Origin: Candidatus Fermentibacteraceae bacterium
GTDB lineage: Bacteria; Fermentibacterota; Fermentibacteria; Fermentibacterales; JCC-6
Direction of reading: 5' to 3'
Assembly (NCBI GenBank): GCA_021162285.1
Contig: JAGGYZ010000251.1
Coordinates: 1 to 18,568 of the forward strand
Length of the DNA: 18,568 nt
Shown here: positions 7,988 through 15,579 of the stretch, piece after piece
Position numbering within the stretch: position 1 is the stretch's first letter
Layout: each line of letters begins with the position of its first letter
Notes under the pieces: model-generated
Seen by the model: the letters and a program-made list of their open reading frames with translations, nothing else
Database searches by the model: none
Told to the model about the DNA's origin: nothing
Made by a program: the position numbers and the translations under genes

Positions 7988-8437
7988 ATGAGTGAACATA
8001 TTTACGAGAGTCATAATAAGTCGTTGCTAATGTACCATTTGGTTTTTCCTGCCAAGTATCGTCGGAAGGTTTTTAGCAAGGCGGTTGAGATTTCCTTACG
8101 TGATATTTGTTTGGAAATTGGCAGACGTTATGAGATATATTTTGTTGAGATAGGAATGGAAGCGGATCATGTGCATTTTTTGGTGCAAAGTGTACCAACT
8201 TATCCGGTGTATAAGATAGTGAGGATCATAAAGAGCATTACCGCTCGTGAGATTTTCAAGATACACAAAGAAATCAAAAAAGAGCTATGGGGTGCAGCTC
8301 TTTGGACAAGTGGATACTATGCAAATACAGTTGGTCAATTTGCGAGTGCTGAAGTGATAAAGAAGTATGTGGCTAATCAGGGACGAGAGTACAGAAAACT
8401 GTATTCAGCACAGCTGAAGTTTGACTTTGACTTTTAG
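7988..8437 (+). CDS. tnpA: IS200/IS605-family transposase TnpA (Y1, HUH)
   Basis: From ATG 7988 this gives 149 aa, the usual size of Y1 transposases. An upstream in-frame TTG at 7973 would add five residues without better support. The N-terminus has H-L-V-F-P-A-K-Y-R-R-K-V-F, typical of the family. The HUH metal-binding motif is H-V-H-F-L-V (preceded by E-A-D). The C-terminal helix with V-I-K-K-Y-V-A-N-Q-G carries the probable catalytic Tyr, after S-G-Y-Y-A-N-T-V-G-Q. It nicks and rejoins single-stranded DNA at hairpin-marked ends. All catalytic motifs are present, so the protein may be active, but there is no clear ribosome site. Its stop lies directly at the right-hand repeat. Confidence 0.9.
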   Translation: MSEHIYESHNKSLLMYHLVFPAKYRRKVFSKAVEISLRDICLEIGRRYEIYFVEIGMEADHVHFLVQSVPTYPVYKIVRIIKSITAREIFKIHKEIKKELWGAALWTSGYYANTVGQFASAEVIKKYVANQGREYRKLYSAQLKFDFDF

Positions 8438-8454
8438 ATACCCCGCCCCTTGGG
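8438..8454. repeat. Right copy of 17-bp direct repeat (partial hairpin)
   Basis: Identical to 7941-7957. It begins immediately after the tnpA stop codon (8435-8437). The sequence then diverges to TTCTTCC, so the closing arm of the hairpin seen in the left copy is missing. Confidence 0.8.
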
Positions 8455-8472
8455 TTCTTCCGTATAAAACGG

Positions 8473-8493
8473 TTATCAGGATGAGTCTGATAA
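8473..8493. repeat. 21-bp inverted repeat of unknown role
   Basis: TTATCAG (8473-8479), 7-nt loop, CTGATAA (8487-8493). It lies between the IS200-type element and the istB fragment. There is no U-tract, so it is not an obvious terminator. Confidence 0.45.
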
Positions 8494-8495
8494 GG

Positions 8496-8619
8496 CAGTT
8501 GATGGACAAAATGGCATAAGACTGTAATAGACCCAATAATAGCAGATGCAGTTCTTGACAGAATTGTTCATAGCTCTTGCAGGATTGAGCTTGGAATCGG
8601 AAGCATGAACAGGGCATGA
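8496..8619 (+). pseudogene. istB: IS21 istB 3' fragment, frameshifted
   Basis: Translating 8496-8510 and then 8512-8619 (skipping one A in the AAAA run at 8508-8511) gives Q-L-M-D-K-W-H-K-T-V-I-D-P-I-I-A-D-A-V-L, then D-R-I-V-H-S-S-C-R-I-E-L, then a stop at 8617-8619. This matches the well-known C-terminal end of IstB, the IS21 transposition helper ATPase, usually of the form Q-L-P-x-x-K-W-H-x-x-I-G-D-P-T-I-A-D-A-I-L-D-R-L-x-H. Only the last 40 or so residues remain. The ATPase core and istA are absent, so it is a dead remnant. Recognition is from motif memory, not a search. Confidence 0.7.
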
Positions 8620-8775
8620 AGGATGTTTGTTCCTAAATTGATAAAGAAGACAGTAGAAAGTAGAAAAAGACAATAGCAACAGCACATCCAATAATTTAAA
8701 ACAGGATATATTGTAAGAAGGGCATTATAAAATTATTCACTGAACCAACTCATGTTCGGCTTTACAGGGGGGGTA
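8620..8775. other. Intergenic, AT-rich remnant sequence
   Basis: No gene is visible. It follows the istB fragment, so part may be decayed IS21 end sequence. I see no convincing terminator hairpin for the minus-strand operon that ends at 8776. Confidence 0.4.
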
Positions 8776-10629
8776 TTACCTGCTCATCCAGCTGTTGATA
8801 CCTTCTGAAGCGATTTTAGCGTCAGCGATTGCTGTAACCGCATCCATGTTGATATTAACTATGTCGCCGCCTGCAAATACACCCGGAAGGGTGGTCATAC
8901 CGTTTTCATCAACCTTGAGTTTTCTTCTGACAGTAAACTCAATCTTTTCCATGAGACTCTTTGGAATGAAAGAATAATCAGGTCCCTGGCCAATGGCTTC
9001 AACTATCATGGTGCCTTCGATAACCATTTCCCTGCCCTCATAAAAAGTAGGGGAGAACTTTCCTTCTTCATCAAATACTGATTTTACCTTCATGCACAGC
9101 AAGCCTTTAACTTTGCCAAAATCATCAAGAATGACTTTCTTGGGCCCCCATGCCGGGTTGAAAACAATACCCTCGTCCCGGGCTTCATCTATCTCTTCCT
9201 GTGTGGCTGGCAGTTCATCCCAGTCCTCAAGGGATACCATACTTACAACCGTATTTTTGCCGGTATGCTGAATGTTCTGAAGTCGGAGGGATTCCCTGGC
9301 AACATCCATTGCCACGTTACCCCCTCCAATTACGATAATTTTTTCGGTGACAATGTTTTTCCGATCTGTTTTGTTCTGTTCCAGATAGTCCAGTGCAAGA
9401 AGACACTTTTCGGAATTCTCTACTCTGGTTGAGCGGCTTACCGTATTTCCAATTCCAATGTAGACCGCATCGTATTCACTCATGAGTTTTTCGAATTCAA
9501 CATCGCGTCCTATTCTTGTATTAAAACGGAAATCCACTCCGAGTGATGCTATGTAATCAACATCTTTGTCGATGCTTTCCTCCGGCAGTCTGTAACGGGG
9601 CGGGCCAACTCTTACTATACCTCCACCACCTGAAAGTTCATCGAAAACAACGACATCGTGCCCCATGAGCTTCAGGAAATAAGCGAGTGAGAGGCCTCCA
9701 GGCCCCGCTCCGACAACCGCCACTTTCTTACCCGTGTAGCTACCAGGATTCTGTTCAAGGGTTTCCTTGAAATCTTTGATCGTATCCGCAGCGTATCTTT
9801 TCAACCACCTGATGGAAAGTGCTTCTCCCCGAAGTCTTAACGAACATGCATCTTCACAGTGTTTCATACAGATTCTTCCACAGATGGAAGGAATTGGATT
9901 ATCCTCGTAAATTATTCGGAGAGACTCGGCAGGTTCTCCATCGTAAATCGCTTTTATGTAGTCCGATATCTTCAGATGAGCTGGACAGGCTTCTTCACAG
10001 AGACGACACTCAAGACATCTTTGCGCTTCTTTGACCGCTTCCTCCTGATTGTATCCTGTTACCTGTTCAATAAATGACATTTTTCTCTCATCCGGTGGAA
10101 TTTCAGGCATCTCCACCCTGTCGGGATTGAAGAGCGCGAAATCCATATCAGATGAAAATCCTTCGTAATCTCTTTTTCGGTGAGAAAGACTGGCCTTCAG
10201 TATAGAATACTGTTCATCGGGAACAAAAGCTTTGTCATCGGCATTATCATCCCGTGGTGTAAAGACGAAAGTATCAGGATCGAAGTGTATGTGCAAATAA
10301 TCCCTGGAAAGGCTGAGCGATCCCGGGGGACATATATCAACGCAGAGGCCGCAGAAACAGCATCTGCCGTAATCCAGCTTTGGCCGCTCATTCTTTTCCC
10401 CGTTCTCTGGAACTGCCTTGATCTCGGGATGTACCTCCATGATTATGGCCTCGTTGGGGCAAATATCAGCGCAGTTGCCGCATCCGGTGCATTTATCCCA
10501 GTCGTTGAGATGAAAACCCCTGTACCTTGCAGCAGTTTCTTTCTGCTCGAATGGAAACCTGAGGGTCTTTGGTTTTCGAAACAGGAACTTAATAGCACTG
10601 AAAGGACCTAAGAGACTGAGTTTGCCCAT
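8776..10629 (-). CDS. NuoI-like ferredoxin fused to GltD/NfnB-type FAD-NAD(P) oxidoreductase
   Basis: This 617-aa protein joins two proteins usually encoded apart. Residues 1-125 resemble NuoI/MbhN, with two [4Fe-4S] motifs: C47-C50-C53-C57-P and C90-C93-C96-C100-P. Residues 175-617 resemble the GltD/NfnB flavoprotein. It has cysteines C205, C208, C211, C215 and C250, C254, C258, C262 for further FeS clusters. The FAD Rossmann motif is G-A-G-P-G-G (307-312), the NAD(P) Rossmann motif is G-G-G-N-V-A (435-440), and near the C-terminus L-P-G-V-F-A-G-G-D completes FAD binding. It is the last gene of the operon, 28 bp after the NuoD-like gene, with AAGGGAGAG upstream. It probably links NAD(P)H to the FeS chain of the membrane complex. 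Direction of electron flow is not known. Confidence 0.88.
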   Translation of the reverse strand: MGKLSLLGPFSAIKFLFRKPKTLRFPFEQKETAARYRGFHLNDWDKCTGCGNCADICPNEAIIMEVHPEIKAVPENGEKNERPKLDYGRCCFCGLCVDICPPGSLSLSRDYLHIHFDPDTFVFTPRDDNADDKAFVPDEQYSILKASLSHRKRDYEGFSSDMDFALFNPDRVEMPEIPPDERKMSFIEQVTGYNQEEAVKEAQRCLECRLCEEACPAHLKISDYIKAIYDGEPAESLRIIYEDNPIPSICGRICMKHCEDACSLRLRGEALSIRWLKRYAADTIKDFKETLEQNPGSYTGKKVAVVGAGPGGLSLAYFLKLMGHDVVVFDELSGGGGIVRVGPPRYRLPEESIDKDVDYIASLGVDFRFNTRIGRDVEFEKLMSEYDAVYIGIGNTVSRSTRVENSEKCLLALDYLEQNKTDRKNIVTEKIIVIGGGNVAMDVARESLRLQNIQHTGKNTVVSMVSLEDWDELPATQEEIDEARDEGIVFNPAWGPKKVILDDFGKVKGLLCMKVKSVFDEEGKFSPTFYEGREMVIEGTMIVEAIGQGPDYSFIPKSLMEKIEFTVRRKLKVDENGMTTLPGVFAGGDIVNINMDAVTAIADAKIASEGINSWMSR

Positions 10630-10657
10630 GATTTTATGTTCTCTCCCTTGCTTCGAT

Positions 10658-11755
10658 TTACCTGTCTATCTCGGGCGCCACTACATAAAGGCTCATCATT
10701 ATATTACCTACATCTGAGATATTTGCACCCTCAAGCGCTTTTTCGAGTACGGTCAGCCCGTGGGAATACGATGGAGTTCTGAAATGTGCCCGATATGGTT
10801 CTTTCCCGCCGTCACTGACCATATACAGACCCAGTTCTCCCCTGGACGATTCACACCTTACGTACGCTTCTCCTTCAGGAATCCGCCATTTGAAGGGGTT
10901 TGGTATACGGTTGTAAACATTTCCTTCAGGCATCTCATCCAGAAGCTTGAATATCATGTGTACACTTTCTATCATCTCGTCACGGACTATCCAGATCCTG
11001 GAGAACGCGTCTCCTTCTTTTCTGGTTGGAACGTTCCAGGGAACTCTATCGTAAGCTGCATAGGGTTCAACCTTGCGGATGTCGTACGCCATTCCGGTTG
11101 CTCTTATTACCTGACCGACCCCGCCCATCTCCATGGCTTCAGCTCTTGAAACCTTTCCAACATTGCAAGCTCGCTCATAGAACAGACGGTTGTTGAAAAA
11201 AGTGGAATCGTAATCCGGTACACAGCCACCAATAGTATGAAGGGTTTTAACTATCTTGTCTTTGAACCCCTCGGGAAAATCTCTTCTTACGCCTCCGGGC
11301 CAGATGTAAATATGGTAAACCCTTCCCCCGGTAAGCTCCTCGAACAGATCAAGAACAAGATCCCGGTGGTACATTGCCCATTGTGCGACAGTATCAAAAC
11401 CGAGCATATTGGCGTACGCCCACAGGCCGAAAAGGTGCGACCCTACACGGGCCAGTTCAAGAAATATGCTCCTTATGAAATGAGCTCTTTCAGGAACCTC
11501 TATGCCGGCCAGTTTTTCCACTCCCATGGAGTATATCATCTCCATTGAGTCCGGTTCAATAACGTTTATTCTGCAGACCATTGGAAAATTCTTTATCCAG
11601 CTTCGTTTTTCCATGAGTTTTTCAAAACCGCGGTGCAGATAACCGGGATTTGCGGAAGCTTTCAGTATCTTATCCCCCTCTACCTGGAGAGTTAAACTGA
11701 AATTTCCCACCATTCCAAGGTGCTGAGGACCGTAATAGAGTTCAAGTTCTCTCAT
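10658..11755 (-). CDS. NuoD/MbxL-like large subunit without NiFe ligands
   Basis: This 365-aa protein is homologous to complex I NuoD (49-kDa) and to group 4 [NiFe]-hydrogenase large subunits. The N-terminus has Y-Y-G-P-Q-H-L-G, as in NuoD G-P-Q-H. Where hydrogenases have R-I-C-G-I-C, it reads R-I-N-V-I-E (N64 and E67). The C-terminus ends P-E-I-D-R like NuoD, not D-P-C-x-x-C. It therefore cannot hold a NiFe centre and is not a hydrogenase subunit. In the assembled complex it pairs with the NuoB-like protein at the site facing the terminal FeS cluster. Its ATG overlaps the NuoC-like stop by one base (TAATG at 11757-11753). Relatives in this operon type are Mbx/Mbs, which reduce polysulfide; the actual acceptor here is unknown. 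Confidence 0.9.
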   Translation of the reverse strand: MRELELYYGPQHLGMVGNFSLTLQVEGDKILKASANPGYLHRGFEKLMEKRSWIKNFPMVCRINVIEPDSMEMIYSMGVEKLAGIEVPERAHFIRSIFLELARVGSHLFGLWAYANMLGFDTVAQWAMYHRDLVLDLFEELTGGRVYHIYIWPGGVRRDFPEGFKDKIVKTLHTIGGCVPDYDSTFFNNRLFYERACNVGKVSRAEAMEMGGVGQVIRATGMAYDIRKVEPYAAYDRVPWNVPTRKEGDAFSRIWIVRDEMIESVHMIFKLLDEMPEGNVYNRIPNPFKWRIPEGEAYVRCESSRGELGLYMVSDGGKEPYRAHFRTPSYSHGLTVLEKALEGANISDVGNIMMSLYVVAPEIDR

Positions 11756-12261
11756 TAGTTCTTATCCTCACCTTCGACAGAAGGCACTGAGCCGAAAACA
11801 TCGTCTACGTACTGCTTTGTGTCAAAATCCTTCCTGAACGGAGGGATATCGTAATCCCTCTCGAGCAGAAGAGGTGTAAGCCTGGGATGCCCTAGAAAGT
11901 CAACTCCAAACATTTCATGAATTTCTCTTTCGTATGGCTCGGCTGCCGGGAACAAAGCTATAGATGTTATGTATTTCGGATCATCCCTTCCAATTCTTGT
12001 TTTGAGAAGGATATTCAGCTGTTCGGTTTCCCCAGGAACATCTTGTTTCATATAAGCTGAAAGAATGTATACAAGCTCCAGCTGTTTGTCATCGATCCAG
12101 TCCACACAGGATATAACATGAAGGTGATCGTAACCTTTGTTCTTAAGAAAGCTCAGAACAGACATGATCCCATCTTTGGTTATTGAAAGTTCAAGCTGAT
12201 TCTTTTTTTCCATTCTGATCGTAATATTGTCGAACGTTGTTTCCAGTTCTTGCTTCAGCAA
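11755..12261 (-). CDS. NuoC/MbxK-like 30-kDa-type subunit
   Basis: From TTG at 12261 this encodes 168 aa. GGAGAGG lies about 9 nt upstream. A much longer frame extends to 12393, but that extension lies wholly inside the NuoB-like gene and shows no family similarity, so the internal TTG is preferred. The next in-frame ATG (M-E-K-K-N-Q) is an alternative. The protein has the NuoC signature E-R-E-I-H-E-M-F-G-V-D-F-L-G-H-P and then E-R-D-Y-D-I-P-P-F-R-K-D-F. It is a hydrophilic connecting-arm subunit that packs against the NuoD-like protein. It overlaps the NuoB-like stop region by no more than a few bases. Confidence 0.88.
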   Translation of the reverse strand: MLKQELETTFDNITIRMEKKNQLELSITKDGIMSVLSFLKNKGYDHLHVISCVDWIDDKQLELVYILSAYMKQDVPGETEQLNILLKTRIGRDDPKYITSIALFPAAEPYEREIHEMFGVDFLGHPRLTPLLLERDYDIPPFRKDFDTKQYVDDVFGSVPSVEGEDKN

Positions 12262-12265
12262 CTGC

Positions 12266-12823
12266 TCATTCCTCTCCGTGTATAGGGAACAGTGGAGGCC
12301 ATTCGAGCTTTCCGAGTATCTTTTCCTGATTGGCGCGGTACGCACTGTAATTGCTCCGATAGCGTTTGTAACCGTCTGCCATGTCCTTGTCAATCAATGT
12401 CCACAGATGCGTTACTCCCACAAAAATCGCTTCTGGTCTGGGCATGCATCCTGCTATCATGCCGTCAACCGGGATGTATTTTTCAAGGTGTTTGATCGTA
12501 TTGTATGAATCGTAGTACATTCCTCCGTTAATCGGGCAGGAGCCTAAACTCACGGTGAACTTCGGCTCGGGCATCTGCTCGTAGGTGCGTATGATTGACC
12601 GCAATGTTTTAAGCGATACATACCCCGCAATTATGAACAGGCTGGCCTGTCTTGGCGTTGCGACGGGTATGATACCGAAACGTTCCGCGTCCCACCTTGC
12701 GGTTATTGACGGAGGTATTTCTATGATTCCGCATCCGGTGCAGAAATAAACTACATGAAGTGAATACTTATGCGCCATCTTTACAGGATTTTGAAACCAT
12801 TTTTTCAACTGATTACGGTCCAT
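12266..12823 (-). CDS. NuoB/MbxJ-like FeS subunit (N2 cluster)
   Basis: This 185-aa protein carries all four expected ligands for the terminal [4Fe-4S] cluster: C28 and C31 in Y-F-C-T-G-C-G-I-I-E, C96 in G-S-C-P-I-N-G-G-M-Y, and C126 in G-C-M-P-R-P-E-A. The first pair is C-x-x-C, as in hydrogenase small subunits and Mbh/Mbx J proteins, rather than the adjacent C-C of true complex I. The cluster hands electrons to the site shared with the NuoD-like subunit. It starts 3 bp after the NuoH-like stop. The C-terminal 40 residues are basic and unremarkable. Confidence 0.92.
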   Translation of the reverse strand: MDRNQLKKWFQNPVKMAHKYSLHVVYFCTGCGIIEIPPSITARWDAERFGIIPVATPRQASLFIIAGYVSLKTLRSIIRTYEQMPEPKFTVSLGSCPINGGMYYDSYNTIKHLEKYIPVDGMIAGCMPRPEAIFVGVTHLWTLIDKDMADGYKRYRSNYSAYRANQEKILGKLEWPPLFPIHGEE

Positions 12824-12826
12824 ACA

Positions 12827-13732
12827 TTAACTCCCTGTCACGCACACCAGGATTAACCCGGCAAAAGCTATGAGTGAAGGCCATCTCCAGAGGTACCGGA
12901 TCGCCTGATCAATTCTAAGCCGGGGAAACACCGCATTAACGAATATCCCAAGGAAAAATACCACCAGCATTTTAAGGAAAAAGATCACAGGATTGGCGGC
13001 ACCTCCCCACATAAGGTTCACGAACAGTGAAATGCCTATGAAAAACGCAAGTGCATGCTGAAGGGTCGCCAGCGCAAGATAGGGGCCACCGTATTCCACC
13101 AGAGGTCCTGAAGATATCTCCTGCGGGGCATTGACTACCTCAAACGGCCTGACACCAAGCATTGCCGGCAATATGAGCAGGTACGCTATTCCTGACAGAA
13201 CAAGCGGGAAAGTGAACATAGACCACCCAGTATCTCTTTGTAATGATACTATTTCGGTTATGGATGTTGTGTTGTATGCTGTCATAAGCGCAAGAACAAC
13301 AAGAAGGAATGGTAGTTCGTATCCCATAGCAAGAAGAAGTTTTCTTGATATTCCTATGCTTGCGTTCGGATTTGCGGATTCGCCACTGCTGATTGCCATT
13401 CCCAGTGGGCCGATGAGCATGAGATAGAGTATAACAAGCATGCCTCCAGAGTTACTCATGGGCGCGATCTTCCCGAAGGGGAGAAACAGAGTGATTACAA
13501 GCGATCCTGCCAGTGACATAACAAGGCCAATATTGAAAGCAACCCCGTGACTCGCGCTTTTCTGACTGAGAAGACGGATAATATCAATCAGGGGCTGCGT
13601 AACAGGAGGACCATATCTCCACTGTATCCTTGCCATTACCTTCCTCGCCAGCCCCAGAAAAAATACACCGATCAATAGCGCCAGCAGGGGTGAAAAGATC
13701 AATTCTATAATATGCATTACCATGGACTCCAT
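12827..13732 (-). CDS. NuoH/MbxM-like membrane subunit
   Basis: This 301-aa protein has about eight hydrophobic helices, the NuoH/HyfC/EchB pattern. Diagnostic segments are R-K-V-M-A-R-I-Q-W-R-Y-G-P near 27-39, R-P-F-E-V-V-N-A-P-Q-E near the middle, and the conserved charged loop before it. NuoH-like subunits join the hydrophilic arm to the antiporter modules and line the path to the N2-proximal cavity. The start at 13732 overlaps the preceding antiporter gene by 16 bp. Internal ATGs at 13723 and 13717 are possible alternatives. Confidence 0.92.
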   Translation of the reverse strand: MESMVMHIIELIFSPLLALLIGVFFLGLARKVMARIQWRYGPPVTQPLIDIIRLLSQKSASHGVAFNIGLVMSLAGSLVITLFLPFGKIAPMSNSGGMLVILYLMLIGPLGMAISSGESANPNASIGISRKLLLAMGYELPFLLVVLALMTAYNTTSITEIVSLQRDTGWSMFTFPLVLSGIAYLLILPAMLGVRPFEVVNAPQEISSGPLVEYGGPYLALATLQHALAFFIGISLFVNLMWGGAANPVIFFLKMLVVFFLGIFVNAVFPRLRIDQAIRYLWRWPSLIAFAGLILVCVTGS

Positions 13733-15579
13733 TTCATCTGGACGAAGATCATCAGTGAGATGAATAGAACGATATACATCACGTAATTACCAACATAGCC
13801 TGTATAGATCTTCCTTATCCCATTACTCAAATATCCTGTGAGATCCGCTATTTTCATGTAGAAGGTGTTGAAGATATCCTTGAGATACGGAGATATCATT
13901 CTAAACAGTGGGTCATAATATTTGGCTGTGTAACTATACCTGTCCCTGGGAACAGCGGCTCCGGCAGCGTAGTTGTCATCCTGTTTTACTGGTATGGTTC
14001 TGGCTCCGATCCTGAAGAACAGCCAAACTGCTATCAGTCCTGCCAGAATAGCTGCAAACAGGTTGATCGTATTAAGCATGCCCGATTCTGAAACAATACC
14101 CCACAGCGATATGTTCAAAGAATCGAAACCGAAAGAAACGACAATCTTGTTTATAACCCTGAGAGGTAAACCGGGCAGAATTCCAAACAGAAGAATAGTA
14201 GACGACAGGACTATTATGGGAAGCTTCATATTGAAAGGAGATTGCTTAATGTCCCTGTACTTCTCGGGTAACTGTCCGAGAAATATGTTGTGCAGAAACT
14301 TGTATACCGACAGTATGGTTCCCCACGAACCAATCAATGCGGCAAACGCCAGGAATGGAGCTCTTCCTGAAATCAAAGTCTTGTATATCATCCATTTGGA
14401 GACAAACCCGTTAGTCAGGGGAACGCCTATCAATCCGCAGATACCCAGAAGAGCTCCGATAAAGGCAACGGGCATCTTTTTGATAAGACCTCCAAGGGAG
14501 TTCAGATCACGTACGCCTCCGGTTCTGTACTGAATAGCGGCAACGCTCATAAACAGAAGTACTATGTAAATAGCGTGATTAAGGGTATGGAATATTCCTC
14601 CCGCAACTCCCATATTGGTTCCGAAAGCTATACCCAGGATCATGTAACCGCCCTGACCGATTCCATGCCACGCCAGCAGCCTCTTGGCATCGTTTTGAAG
14701 CATGGCAATGAATGTTGGGATCACTATGGTGATTGCTCCCAGCCAGGCAAGAACGTAATTGAACGATGATACTGTTGAATCGGCCGCATGAAGAAATCTG
14801 GCTGCCCCGACAACAACATAGATGATAAGGAGGAAACCATAAATGCCCATTCGTGTAAGCATACCGGAAAGGACTGCGCTGAATGGAGAAGGAGCTTCTG
14901 TGTAAGCATCAGGCAGCCATGTATGCAGAGGCATCACTGCGTTCTTGATCCCGAATGCAACGCCGAAGATAATCAGAAGGAAGAGCTGATATCCGGGGGA
15001 TGCGGATACGGTCAAATGCGAGAGATCAGCGATGTTAAGCGTTCCGTAATTCGTGTACAGAGAAATTGTTCCCGCAAGCATTGCCATGGAACCGATGATG
15101 GACATGATGATGTATTTCAGTCCCGCCGCTACCGCCGGCCCTCGATTAAAACTTATCAGCAGGAAGGTTGACCAGCTCATGATCTCCCAGAAGATAAAGA
15201 ACGAAAGCAGATCTCCGGAGAAAACTACACCTAGCATTCCAGCGTTAACAAGAAAAAGCATTGAGTAGTAAAAGCTGATATTCTTCCTGTCACTCATGTA
15301 GCTCAGCGAGAAGATCACAGAAAGACATCCCAGCACAGATGTCGCCATAGCAAAGAGCCAGGACAATGCATCTATCCTGAAGCTCATCGGAATACCAAAA
15401 AATCCCCGGTAGAAAATCGTTTCTCCGGTTTTATCGTACATGAGGGCTATAATCACCACAAGAACCAGGGACAATACAACAGCAAAGGTGTTTCTAAGTG
15501 AGGAGGAAATCCTGCCCAGTATATAAGTAAGCATTACTCCACCAAAGGCAACCAGCAGAAGAATTTCCATGCCCGTCAT
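13717..15579 (-). CDS. NuoL/MrpD-like antiporter subunit (second, MbxH'-type)
   Basis: This 620-aa protein has about 14 helices. The proton-antiporter core has E132 in the TM5 motif F-F-I-F-W-E-I-M-S-W. The channel lysine is K212 in G-I-K-N-A-V-M-P-L-H-T-W-L-P-D-A. The next-helix position is R243 (S-G-M-L-T-R-M-G-I-Y-G-F), usually Lys. A C-terminal extension beyond about 500, with Y-Y-D-P-L-F and a last helix, resembles the long arm of HyfB/MbxH' proteins. Two MrpD-type genes in tandem (H and H') are a mark of Mbx/Mbs operons, as against Mbh with one. Start overlaps the previous stop (ATGA at 15579-15576). Confidence 0.9.
   Translation of the reverse strand: MTGMEILLLVAFGGVMLTYILGRISSSLRNTFAVVLSLVLVVIIALMYDKTGETIFYRGFFGIPMSFRIDALSWLFAMATSVLGCLSVIFSLSYMSDRKNISFYYSMLFLVNAGMLGVVFSGDLLSFFIFWEIMSWSTFLLISFNRGPAVAAGLKYIIMSIIGSMAMLAGTISLYTNYGTLNIADLSHLTVSASPGYQLFLLIIFGVAFGIKNAVMPLHTWLPDAYTEAPSPFSAVLSGMLTRMGIYGFLLIIYVVVGAARFLHAADSTVSSFNYVLAWLGAITIVIPTFIAMLQNDAKRLLAWHGIGQGGYMILGIAFGTNMGVAGGIFHTLNHAIYIVLLFMSVAAIQYRTGGVRDLNSLGGLIKKMPVAFIGALLGICGLIGVPLTNGFVSKWMIYKTLISGRAPFLAFAALIGSWGTILSVYKFLHNIFLGQLPEKYRDIKQSPFNMKLPIIVLSSTILLFGILPGLPLRVINKIVVSFGFDSLNISLWGIVSESGMLNTINLFAAILAGLIAVWLFFRIGARTIPVKQDDNYAAGAAVPRDRYSYTAKYYDPLFRMISPYLKDIFNTFYMKIADLTGYLSNGIRKIYTGYVGNYVMYIVLFISLMIFVQMKWSPW

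Larger units (their letters stand above)
7941..8454 (+). mobile_element. IS200/IS605-type element with a single Y1 transposase
   Basis: A 0.5-kb unit holds only tnpA, bounded by identical 17-bp direct repeats beginning ATACCCCGCCCC (7941-7957 and 8438-8454). The left copy continues to form CGCCCC-TT-GGGGCG (7947-7960). The right copy breaks off after TTGGG. Subterminal hairpins recognised by TnpA as single-stranded DNA are the hallmark of IS200/IS605 and REP-associated (RAYT) elements. No tnpB or guide-RNA-like region accompanies it. Outer limits are approximate. Confidence 0.6.

Noticed and set aside
7988..8437. TnpB or guide-RNA-bearing IS605 element
   Set aside because: No tnpB frame and no room for one between the 17-bp repeats; only the Y1 transposase is present.
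8405..8691. Small minus-strand ORFs of about 70 aa in the scar region
   Set aside because: They are antisense to tnpA and the istB relic, are cysteine/serine-rich and lack ribosome sites.
12262..12393. Extending the NuoC-like gene to an upstream start at 12393
   Set aside because: The extra 44 residues lie inside the NuoB-like gene, look unlike any NuoC N-terminus, and a ribosome site supports the TTG at 12261.
10658..12823. Calling the NuoD/NuoB pair an energy-conserving [NiFe] hydrogenase (Mbh/Ech)
   Set aside because: The large subunit has neither C-x-x-C pair needed for NiFe; the end is P-E-I-D-R as in NuoD/Mbx.
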